From Opitutia bacterium (GTDB taxonomy: Bacteria > Verrucomicrobiota > Verrucomicrobiia > Opitutales > UBA953): 7,346 nucleotides of DNA. The translations under genes and the position numbers were made by a program. Under the pieces are notes generated by a model that was not told the DNA's origin, did no database searches, and worked only from the letters and a program-made list of their open reading frames with translations. The stretch lies in assembly GCA_947460445.1 (NCBI GenBank), contig CANHHS010000074.1, forward strand, positions 1 through 7,346, read 5' to 3'. Below, piece by piece: positions 1 to 5,431 of this stretch (position 1 is its first letter; the number at the start of each line of letters is the position of its first letter).

Positions 1-118
1 ACTCTTTCGTAGCAAGAAACTTGGCTTCGCCGATCTCACCTTAGGCTCAGACAAAGGTGAATTGCGCATGATAGACGCTGACGGTAATGTCATGTTCACC
101 CAGTCACTTACCCGCTAA
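1..118 (+). CDS. C-terminal end of an unidentified protein (partial)
   Basis: An open frame enters from the left edge, with codons beginning at base 2, and ends at TAA 116-118, giving the last 38 residues of a protein. The tail reads roughly LGFADLTLGSDKGELRMIDA followed by DGNVMFTQSLTR. That beta-rich pattern (GFA-x-LTL ... L-x-MIDADG) resembles the closing strands of some calcineurin-like phosphoesterases, but 38 residues are too few to assign a family and I do not name a function. A strong hairpin terminator starts 20 bases after the stop, and the gene converges on eno, which supports this being a true gene end. The frame choice rests on the lack of internal stops and the terminator position. 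Confidence 0.6.
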   Translation, partial: LFRSKKLGFADLTLGSDKGELRMIDADGNVMFTQSLTR

Positions 119-137
119 GCACGCACGAACCGTCCAC

Positions 138-168
138 AAAAAGGCCGCCTACAAAGGCGGCCTTTTTT
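138..168. terminator. Bidirectional rho-independent terminator between convergent genes
   Basis: Bases 143-149 (GGCCGCC) pair with 156-162 (GGCGGCC) around a 6-base loop, TACAAA. The stem is preceded by five A and followed by six T, so each strand carries a hairpin plus a U-tract. It lies 20 bases past the stop of the plus-strand gene and 18 bases past the eno stop, so it can end transcription of both convergent genes. Confidence 0.9.
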
Positions 169-186
169 ATGAAGTCTGCAGACGGA

Positions 187-1515
187 TTAAGCCTTCCAAC
201 CACCCACTGCACCTGCGTACTGAGCGTGGATACCAAGCTCTTCTTCAATGCGCAGGAGTTGATTGTATTTCGCAACACGGTCAGATCGGCAAAGGGAACC
301 TGTCTTGATTTGGCCAGCGTTCAAGCCGACGGCGATGTCCGCAATCGTCGAGTCTTCAGTTTCGCCTGAGCGGTGCGAGATGATGGCACTGTAGCCCGCA
401 CGCTGTGCCATTTGCACGGCATCGAAGGTTTCCGTGAGTGAACCGATTTGATTCACCTTCACCAAGATGGAATTAGCGGTCTTGGTTTCAATACCACGAG
501 CCAAGAACTCTGTATTCGTGACAAAGAGGTCATCGCCCACGAGCTGGGTGGTCGCACCGAGAGCATCGGTAGCCTTCTTCCAGCCCTTCCAATCAGCCTC
601 AGAGAAACCGTCTTCAATCGAGACGATGGGATAACGCTTTTGCAGGTCTTTGTAGAAGGCAATCATCTGATCCGAGTTGCGCTGTGACTTATCGGACTTG
701 TGGAAGGTATACTTGCCAGTCTTCTCGTCGTAAAATTCGGAAGCAGCTACGTCGAGAGCCAAGAAGATGTCTGTACCGAGCTTGAAGCCGGCTTCTTTGA
801 CCGCCTTGGCAATAGCTTCAAGGGCAGCTTCATTGGAAGCAACCTTCGGGGCGAAGCCACCTTCGTCGCCCACTGAAGTGGAAAGACCCTGAGCCTTAAG
901 AACTTTCTTGAGGGCGTGGAATACTTCAGTGCCCATGCGCAATGCTTCACGGAAAGTCGGCGCGCCGCGTGGCACGATCATAAATTCCTGAATATCAACC
1001 GGTGCGTCTGAGTGAGCGCCGCCGTTCATGATATTCATGAGAGGGATCGGGAGCACTTTGGCATTGGGTCCGCCAATGTATCGGTAGAGCGGCATGTTGC
1101 GCGCCTTGGCAGCCGCATGCGCTACCGCCATCGAGACGCCAAGAATCGCATTCGCACCGAGCTTCGACTTGTTCTTAGTGCCATCGATTTCCAACATCGC
1201 ATGGTCAACGCCAAGCTGATCACAGGCATCAAAACCGAGTAACTCGGGAGCGAGGATGTCATTCACATTACCGACTGCCTTGAGAACACCTTTGCCGCCG
1301 TAGCGCTTCTTTGGGTCGATACCCTTCGCAAACTCTTTTGCCGATACAGTCCCGTCGCGTAACTCGTGCGCTTCGTGCGTGCCTGTGGATGCGCCCGAGG
1401 GCACTGCAGCACGGCCGAGAGCGCCGCCGGACAGGACAACGTCGACTTCGAGAGTGGGGTTACCGCGCGAGTCTAAAATTTCGCGGGCTTTAATGTCTAC
1501 GATGGTGGTGGTCAT
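187..1515 (-). CDS. eno: Enolase (phosphopyruvate hydratase)
   Basis: Cytoplasmic glycolytic enzyme that interconverts 2-phosphoglycerate and phosphoenolpyruvate with Mg2+; bacterial enolases can also join the RNA degradosome. The protein has 442 residues (E. coli 432) and aligns over its full length. Visible landmarks by homology to E. coli: substrate loop SGAST (40-44), Glu177 in VDIQEF, Glu218 in VGDEGG (catalytic base partner), metal ligands Asp255, Glu301 (SIEDG) and Asp328 (GDDLFVTN), catalytic Lys353 in LVKVNQIG, and signature SHRSGETEDSTIAD from 380. A segment at about 56-68 is 12 residues longer than in E. coli, between LRDG and KKRYGGKG. The ATG at 1515 opens the standard N-terminus (TIVDIKAREILDSRG); no Shine-Dalgarno is visible before it. 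A hairpin at 1596-1617 separates it from the tRNA upstream, so it probably has its own promoter within 1516-1595, though I see no convincing -35/-10 pair there. Confidence 0.98.
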   Translation of the reverse strand: MTTTIVDIKAREILDSRGNPTLEVDVVLSGGALGRAAVPSGASTGTHEAHELRDGTVSAKEFAKGIDPKKRYGGKGVLKAVGNVNDILAPELLGFDACDQLGVDHAMLEIDGTKNKSKLGANAILGVSMAVAHAAAKARNMPLYRYIGGPNAKVLPIPLMNIMNGGAHSDAPVDIQEFMIVPRGAPTFREALRMGTEVFHALKKVLKAQGLSTSVGDEGGFAPKVASNEAALEAIAKAVKEAGFKLGTDIFLALDVAASEFYDEKTGKYTFHKSDKSQRNSDQMIAFYKDLQKRYPIVSIEDGFSEADWKGWKKATDALGATTQLVGDDLFVTNTEFLARGIETKTANSILVKVNQIGSLTETFDAVQMAQRAGYSAIISHRSGETEDSTIADIAVGLNAGQIKTGSLCRSDRVAKYNQLLRIEEELGIHAQYAGAVGGWKA

Positions 1516-1595
1516 GGATAGAAGTGTGGCTCAATGGGTAGCGGTAGAGACGGGGGTAGGTCAAGACAGGCTCAACCAACTCGCGAGAAACAAAG

Positions 1596-1617
1596 CGGCC
1601 CGCCAAAAGGCGGGCCG
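1596..1617 (-). terminator. GC-rich hairpin downstream of tRNA-Val
   Basis: A perfect 9-bp stem (CGGCCCGCC at 1596-1604 with GGCGGGCCG at 1609-1617) closes an AAAA tetraloop (TTTT on the minus strand). On the minus strand it begins 5 bases after the tRNA CCA end and is followed by CTTTGTTTCTC, a broken T-tract. This fits a terminator for the tRNA transcript, perhaps with some read-through into eno. The weak T-tract is the main doubt. Confidence 0.7.
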
Positions 1618-1622
1618 TAAAG

Positions 1623-1699
1623 TGGTGGGAATAGCAGGACTCGAACCTGCGACATCCTGCATGTCATGCAGGCGCTCTAACCAACTGAGCTATATTCCC
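1623..1699 (-). tRNA. tRNA-Val (anticodon GAC)
   Basis: A 77-nt cloverleaf can be folded by eye on the minus strand. Acceptor stem GGGAATA/TATTCCC has 7 bp; D arm is GCTC-AGTTGGTTA-GAGC; anticodon stem CCTGC/GCAGG holds loop ATGACAT, with U33 followed by GAC; the variable loop is ATGTC; the T arm is GCAGG-TTCGAGT-CCTGC. The discriminator is A and the CCA end is encoded (1623-1625). Anticodon GAC reads valine GUC and GUU codons. The gene lies between yebC and eno on the same strand and is followed at once by a hairpin terminator. Confidence 0.96.
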
Positions 1700-1733
1700 G
1701 TCTATACCGACTACTGAGAAAAGGGACTTCAGG

Positions 1734-1748
1734 GGGCTTGGCAAGCCC
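1734..1748 (-). terminator. Possible weak terminator or pause hairpin after yebC
   Basis: An inverted repeat GGGCTT (1734-1739) / AAGCCC (1743-1748) with a 3-base loop lies 36 bases past the yebC stop on the minus strand. CCCTTTTC follows about 10 bases later, not directly after the stem, so it is a poor match to a classical terminator. It may end the yidC-yebC transcript before the tRNA, or be a processing or pause element. Confidence 0.3.
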
Positions 1749-1784
1749 GGCTTGGAGTCATACCAGAATCCATATCCGAGGGCC

Positions 1785-2525
1785 TTAACCCAGCAATTTA
1801 GGGTCGATCTCGTGGTTACCATGGACGGCCTTCACGTCGTCCAGCGCCTCGATAGCATCAATAAGTTCAAGCACTCCCTTGGCTACAGCAGCATCCTTTA
1901 TAGGCACGTAAAGGTTAGGAACATAGGCAAGCTCGCTCGAGGCTGGCTTGAGTCCTTTATCCTCCAAAGCCTTCGCAAGGGTGTAGTAATCAGACACCGC
2001 ACAAAGAACTTCAAAGTGATCGCTGTGATTGATGACGTCTTCGGCGCCCGCATTCAGCGCGAGCTCCATTAAAGCATCTTCGGTAATGGCGTCAGCGGAG
2101 AGGAGGATTTGTCCTTTGCGCTGAAATCCGTGCGAGACGGCACCAGCTTGAGCCATGTTGCCGCCATGTTCCGCAAATGCGTGACGAACTTCCGCAGCGA
2201 TGCGGTTCTTATTATCGGTCGTCACTTCAATAATTAGCCCTACCCCGCCCGGTGCGTAACCTTCATAAGCAAATTCTTCGTAAACCACGCCAGGGATTTC
2301 GCCCGTACCTTTTTGAACGGCACGCTTCACGTTGTCCGTCGGCATGTTGGCGGCTTTGGCTTTATCAAGCACTGTACGTAGACGTGCATTTGAATCTGGG
2401 TTTCCGCCTCCAGCCTTCGCCGCAAGTGTGAGCTCTTTGGAGAGCACCGAGAAAACTTTTCCGCGCTTGGCGTCGATGACTGCCTTATGCCGCTTTGTCG
2501 TATGCCATTTACTATGGCCGCTCAT
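1785..2525 (-). CDS. yebC: YebC/TACO1-family protein (transcriptional regulator / translation factor)
   Basis: Cytoplasmic protein of 246 residues, the usual family length. It begins with the hallmark MSGHSKW, then DAKRGKVF (about 18-25) and KAGGGNPDSNARLR (37-50), and carries the family block YEGYAPGGVGLIIEVTTDN from 87 with NKNRIAAEVRHAF after it, GGNMAQAGAVSHGFQRKG (121-138), and a C-terminal VPNLYVPI region with an acidic IDAIEALDDVKAV stretch. The family was long annotated as DNA-binding regulators; work on mitochondrial TACO1 and bacterial relatives points to ribosome-linked help with hard-to-translate, proline-rich stretches. The sequence cannot decide which role holds here. The ATG at 2525 is fixed by the conserved MSGHSKW; no clear Shine-Dalgarno precedes it. 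It starts 18 nt after the yidC stop and is probably co-transcribed with it. Confidence 0.96.
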   Translation of the reverse strand: MSGHSKWHTTKRHKAVIDAKRGKVFSVLSKELTLAAKAGGGNPDSNARLRTVLDKAKAANMPTDNVKRAVQKGTGEIPGVVYEEFAYEGYAPGGVGLIIEVTTDNKNRIAAEVRHAFAEHGGNMAQAGAVSHGFQRKGQILLSADAITEDALMELALNAGAEDVINHSDHFEVLCAVSDYYTLAKALEDKGLKPASSELAYVPNLYVPIKDAAVAKGVLELIDAIEALDDVKAVHGNHEIDPKLLG

Positions 2526-2543
2526 ATTCGGAGTGAGTTTAAG

Positions 2544-4292
2544 TTATGCTTTGGTGACGACAGTCAATGTGTCACGACGTTGAATCATCCAAGTTTGGCC
2601 AATTTGCAATACGTTCTGGAACGTCCAATAGAGAGTAAGTGCCGCAGGCATGGTGTAGCAAATCAACGGGAACATCATCATCATAATAGACATCACCATT
2701 TTTTGCGTTTCATCGGTGCCCGTCGTTGGCGTCATCCGCATCGATATCCACATCGTAATTCCCATAAGCAGCGGCAGCGGGTTAACCGGAACAGATCCAA
2801 GGTGGGCAATCGTATCTGGACCAGCCAAGTCTGTTATCCAGAGGAAGGACTGTAGGCGCATCTCGGGCGCATGCTGGAAGGCTGAATAAAGGCCGAAGAA
2901 AATCGGCATCTGCACAAGGATCGGGAAGCAGCCCGCCAAAGGATTTACGCCGTGCTCTTGGTAGAGCTTAAGCATTTCTTTTTGAAGACGTTCAGGGTCC
3001 TTTTTATATTTTTCCTGCAAGGCCTTCATCGGGCCTGCGACTTTAGCCATGTTTTTAGCAGCACGTTGCTGTGCGGTCGTGAGCGGCCAAGTGACTAACT
3101 TTAAAAGCAATGTGAGCAGAAGAATTGCGAAACCCCAAGCCCACGCACCGACACCATCAATAAGCCAGTGAACACCACCCAGAATTGCGAGCAAGAGCTT
3201 GGCCATCCAGCCGATACCAATAAAGCCAAGCAGTTTAACGAATTGTAAAGTGTCCACCTGACCATCGGAAAGCGCCGAGAGGCGACCGTACTCTTTAGGG
3301 CCGACGTAAAGCACGCCATCAAGTGTCCGAGATCCATCAGCAGCAACAGGGCCTTCCCATGAAGCGAGTGCTCGCACGCTACGCGCACCATCTGAAAGTA
3401 CGACTGGGAGTACCAGCGCTTCCGAGCGTTGGCCGCGCGCAGTCACATCGGGGCAAAGACTCGCTACGAAATACTGATTGGCTGACGCCACCCAGGCATG
3501 GGAGCGTCCAACTGCAGGAACGAGTAGACTTTCAGCAATAGCTTTGTGCGCAAAGAGACCGAGAAAACCATTGCTATCGGTAAAATCAGAGAGTCCGGAA
3601 TGCCCGATATCGGCTCCATCAGAAACGAGTACGCTCTGGAAAGTATGGGCAACGTCAGCAATTTCAGGCTGCCAAGTGCCTGTCGAAATCCAAAACTTAG
3701 GTACAGGTTTGCCTGCGGGTGGCGTGATGCGGACAGAGAATTCCACGCCATAAGGATCTTTGTCTCCGCGACCGAAGTCTCCCTGGCGCAGGCGATAACT
3801 ACGCTCGATACGCGTACCGTCCGGAAGCGCACCTTCTAAACGCATCCAACCCGCAGATGAGGGGAGTGAATGGAAGGCGATGCGTATCGGAGTGGGCTTA
3901 GCGGTAGCGGGATCAGGCAGGTAAAGCTCGAGAGCGGCGTCGGGCGCTAACTTATTAAAAGTAACCGACTCTTGTGAGCCGACGGCCGTGCGGTGCTGCT
4001 TAAGAGCAGCAGTATCCAAAGAGCCACCACGTGTTGTGATGTGTACATTCAGGACATCATTCTGGAGTGAAAAAGTCGTCGCCTTACTGGAAGGCTGCTC
4101 TTCACCTACCGACGGAGTCACTGCTGCAACAGGAACAGGTGTAACTACAGGCGCAACAGGCGCTGGAACTGTCAGCACAGGTGGAGTAACATGCGCGGCT
4201 TTTGCCTGGTCGACGGAATGGCTATTCCAAAACAGTAAGCCAAAAGCGGCGACAAGACAGAGAATGCCAAAGGTAAGATTTTTGCGGTCCAT
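2544..4292 (-). CDS. yidC: Membrane protein insertase YidC
   Basis: Inner-membrane insertase that places proteins into the membrane alone or with SecYEG. The ATG at 4292 gives 582 residues beginning MDRKNLTFG, the typical start of Gram-negative YidC; an in-frame ATG at 4301 would add only MGC and I judge it less likely. Numbering from the 4301 Met: first membrane segment about 9-26, Pro/Val/Ala-rich linker about 38-65, large periplasmic beta domain about 75-345, then the conserved insertase core with membrane segments near 353-378, 384-405, 455-475, 505-521 and 535-565. The core shows WPLTTAQ (405-411), a cytoplasmic hairpin MKALQEKYKKDPERLQKEM (425-443) and CFPILVQMPIFFGLYSAF (458-475). Lys401 sits where E. 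coli has the groove Arg366. The C-terminal tail is short. yebC follows after 18 nt; pyrE lies upstream across a 102-nt gap. No Shine-Dalgarno is seen at either ATG. Confidence 0.97.
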   Translation of the reverse strand: MDRKNLTFGILCLVAAFGLLFWNSHSVDQAKAAHVTPPVLTVPAPVAPVVTPVPVAAVTPSVGEEQPSSKATTFSLQNDVLNVHITTRGGSLDTAALKQHRTAVGSQESVTFNKLAPDAALELYLPDPATAKPTPIRIAFHSLPSSAGWMRLEGALPDGTRIERSYRLRQGDFGRGDKDPYGVEFSVRITPPAGKPVPKFWISTGTWQPEIADVAHTFQSVLVSDGADIGHSGLSDFTDSNGFLGLFAHKAIAESLLVPAVGRSHAWVASANQYFVASLCPDVTARGQRSEALVLPVVLSDGARSVRALASWEGPVAADGSRTLDGVLYVGPKEYGRLSALSDGQVDTLQFVKLLGFIGIGWMAKLLLAILGGVHWLIDGVGAWAWGFAILLLTLLLKLVTWPLTTAQQRAAKNMAKVAGPMKALQEKYKKDPERLQKEMLKLYQEHGVNPLAGCFPILVQMPIFFGLYSAFQHAPEMRLQSFLWITDLAGPDTIAHLGSVPVNPLPLLMGITMWISMRMTPTTGTDETQKMVMSIMMMMFPLICYTMPAALTLYWTFQNVLQIGQTWMIQRRDTLTVVTKA

Positions 4293-4313
4293 ACAGCCCA
4301 TCTGACTAAGGGC

Positions 4314-4331
4314 TGACCCCTCAACGGGTCA
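4314..4331. repeat. Inverted repeat just upstream of yidC
   Basis: TGACCC (4314-4319) and GGGTCA (4326-4331) form a perfect 6-bp inverted repeat with a 6-base spacer, ending 12 bases before the upstream yidC ATG (4301) and 21 before the preferred one (4292). It could be an operator half-site pair or an RNA hairpin in the yidC leader. There is no T-tract on the minus strand, so it does not look like a terminator for pyrE. Confidence 0.4.
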
Positions 4332-4379
4332 AGGTTGGGCGAAAATCAGCCACTACACCCCCAAAATCCTACTGGGATA

Positions 4380-4403
4380 GGCGTAGAGAAAGCCCTTCTC
4401 GCC
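4380..4403 (-). terminator. Possible weak hairpin after pyrE
   Basis: Immediately past the pyrE stop, on the minus strand, GAGAA and TTCTC pair around GGGCT, with an outer GGC/GCC helix separated by a 3-base bulge. A second tiny hairpin (ATCC/GGAT) followed by TTTT lies about 15-20 bases further on. Neither is a strong intrinsic terminator. The 102-nt pyrE-yidC gap holds these hairpins and the inverted repeat near yidC and nothing else I can name. Confidence 0.25.
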
Positions 4404-4976
4404 TTAACTACCAGGCTTGGTGGCAGGCATCGCAGCCAACTCTGGCGGGAGCTTATCTGCGGGATACGTGGGGAAGCTTAAAGAAAGAAGCGGTATAAAA
4501 GGCACACTAAATGTCGTCTGACCACTGGAGCGATCGACGAGTGCTGTGACCGCCACAGGCTTAGCCCCTGCCGCGGTTAACAAATCGATACACTCCTGAG
4601 CACGCCCACCACGCGTCACCACATCCTCAGCAATCAAGACACGTTCGCCGGCGGCGAAGGTGAAGTTGCGCCGCAAAACCAGTCGGTCATTCTCTTTTTC
4701 AGCAAACACAAAACGTACACCTAATTGCCGAGCCAACTCCTGGCCAACAACTAACCCGCCCATCGCGGGCGCAAGGACTGTCTGACAGCCATGTGCGGCG
4801 AGTTTCGTCCGCAGAAGCTCAATCAGGCGCGTAACCTTGTCCATGTGCTGACAGACTTGCGCGCATTGAAAAAAGTGGCCGCTATGTAAGCCGGATCGCA
4901 AAACGAAATGACCTGTGAGTAATGCGCGCGAGTCGCGGAAAATTTGGAGAACTTCTTCGTCGGTCGAGGTGGCCAT
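4404..4976 (-). CDS. pyrE: Orotate phosphoribosyltransferase
   Basis: Cytoplasmic type I phosphoribosyltransferase of UMP synthesis, joining orotate and PRPP to give orotidine 5'-phosphate. The ATG at 4976 gives 190 residues (MATSTDEEVLQIF...); an in-frame TTG at 4988 would add four residues, but no ribosome site favours it. Visible by family resemblance, in ATG numbering: N-terminal LLTGHFVLRSGLHSGHFFQC (19-38) that forms the OPRT hood, VLAPAMGGLVVGQELA near 67-82, an EKENDRLVLRR segment (93-103) bearing the charged catalytic loop region, and the PRPP-binding motif VLIAEDVVTRGG (113-124). The Arg in VTRGG is a variant of the commoner VTTGG. The ATG is 18 nt after the stop of the small channel-like gene upstream, suggesting one transcript; there is no clear functional link between them. 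Confidence 0.93.
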   Translation of the reverse strand: MATSTDEEVLQIFRDSRALLTGHFVLRSGLHSGHFFQCAQVCQHMDKVTRLIELLRTKLAAHGCQTVLAPAMGGLVVGQELARQLGVRFVFAEKENDRLVLRRNFTFAAGERVLIAEDVVTRGGRAQECIDLLTAAGAKPVAVTALVDRSSGQTTFSVPFIPLLSLSFPTYPADKLPPELAAMPATKPGS

Positions 4977-4994
4977 ACTTGATAACAAATAGAG

Positions 4995-5348
4995 TTAGCG
5001 TTTAGGGTTTTCTACAACATGTAACTTATGCAGCAGTCGATGAACGACGGGTGCTAATAAAATGGATGCGGTTGTTAAAAAGGCGACGCCACTAAAAACT
5101 GCGTAAGCAGATGCAAAAAGCTTAGCCTCGTCTGTGCGCATTGGGGAAACCGGACCCATACCCGTTAAGATCATGCTAGCATCTAGCAGCGCATCAACCC
5201 AAGGCAGACCGCATATAAAGTGATAGCCGCATACACCTAAAAGTAACGACAAACTAAGAAAGCCGATTGCAACGATCGAATATACCGCCACGCGCCTAAA
5301 AAAATGGTGACGGGGAACAACGGGCTCGTGGCGGGTTTCAAGTCTCAC
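4995..5348 (-). CDS. Small two-TM membrane protein with K+-channel-like pore loop
   Basis: From the GTG at 5348 the protein has 117 residues. Order: basic cytoplasmic N-terminus (RHHFFRR, 13-19), hydrophobic segment about 19-45, a short re-entrant-looking stretch GLPWVDALLDASMILTGMGP (47-66), a polar turn, a second hydrophobic segment about 75-100, and a basic HRLLHKLH tail (103-110). This TM-pore-TM layout matches two-TM potassium channels, with LTGMGP where the T-V-G-Y-G filter would be. I recall similar conserved hypothetical proteins in many bacteria (an LDASMIL-GMGPV core) but cannot confirm a family name. Ion conduction is inference only. The GTG is chosen because AGGG lies 7 bases upstream and the frame upstream encodes a Cys/Trp/Gly-rich run unlike a leader. 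The frame stays open to an ATG at 5453, which would give 152 residues and overlap the divergent sulfatase start by 22 bases. Confidence 0.72.
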   Translation of the reverse strand: MRLETRHEPVVPRHHFFRRVAVYSIVAIGFLSLSLLLGVCGYHFICGLPWVDALLDASMILTGMGPVSPMRTDEAKLFASAYAVFSGVAFLTTASILLAPVVHRLLHKLHVVENPKR

Positions 5349-5360
5349 ACCCCCACCCTG
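5349..5360 (-). promoter_or_regulatory. Ribosome binding site deciding the GTG start of the pore-loop gene
   Basis: On the minus strand the bases before the GTG read CAGGGTGGGGGT, with AGGG at 5359-5356 leaving a 7-base spacer. It is the clearest purine-rich, Shine-Dalgarno-like match before any start in the window and supports initiation at 5348 over the ATG at 5453. The match is partial (AGGG, not AGGAGG). Confidence 0.45.
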
Positions 5361-5370
5361 CCACACCACA

Positions 5371-5398
5371 GGAACTTCGCAAGTGCATCGTGGAACTT
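5371..5398. repeat. Direct repeat GGAACTT in the divergent intergenic region
   Basis: GGAACTT occurs at 5371-5377 and again at 5392-5398, exactly 21 bp apart (two helical turns). The first copy is also part of ACTT-CGC-AAGT, a short inverted repeat. The location between the divergent sulfatase and pore-loop genes, just upstream of or overlapping a promoter-like sequence, would suit an activator or repressor site. Chance occurrence of a 7-mer pair is possible. Confidence 0.3.
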
Positions 5399-5425
5399 GT
5401 AGAGATAACAAATGTCCCTTAAAAC
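5397..5425 (+). promoter_or_regulatory. Weak sigma70-like promoter candidate for the sulfatase operon
   Basis: TTGTAG (5397-5402) and TAAAAC (5420-5425) are separated by 17 bases. Each matches four of six bases of the E. coli consensus. If real, transcription would begin near 5432, at the sulfatase ATG, implying a leaderless message; this agrees with the absence of a Shine-Dalgarno there. The promoter consensus of this organism is unknown, so this is tentative. Confidence 0.25.
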
Positions 5426-5431
5426 ACCCCA

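Noticed and set aside
87..308. Plus-strand frame over the terminator and the eno 3' end
   Set aside because: Crosses a strong terminator and reads antisense into conserved enolase.
1616..1700. tRNA gene as a possible phage or island attachment site
   Set aside because: No integrase and no repeated copy of the tRNA 3' end within the window.
1379..1717. Plus-strand frame of 112 residues over the eno start and the tRNA
   Set aside because: Runs through the tRNA gene and hairpin antisense; the coding signal belongs to eno and the tRNA.
1752..2072. Plus-strand frame of 106 residues inside yebC
   Set aside because: Antisense shadow of a strongly conserved yebC gene; no recognisable domain.
2487..2855. 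Plus-strand frame of 122 residues across the yebC-yidC junction, with a His/Arg-rich stretch
   Set aside because: Antisense to the Met-rich YidC C-terminus, which explains the His/Arg composition.
3988..4305. Plus-strand frame of 105 residues opposite the yidC 5' end, rich in Thr/Gly/Ala
   Set aside because: Its low-complexity content mirrors the Pro/Val/Ala-rich YidC linker on the other strand; no ribosome site or family resemblance.
4304..4332. TTGACC as a -35 element for yidC
   Set aside because: The hexamer at the right spacing is TTAGTC, a very poor -10, and TTGACC is part of the inverted repeat.
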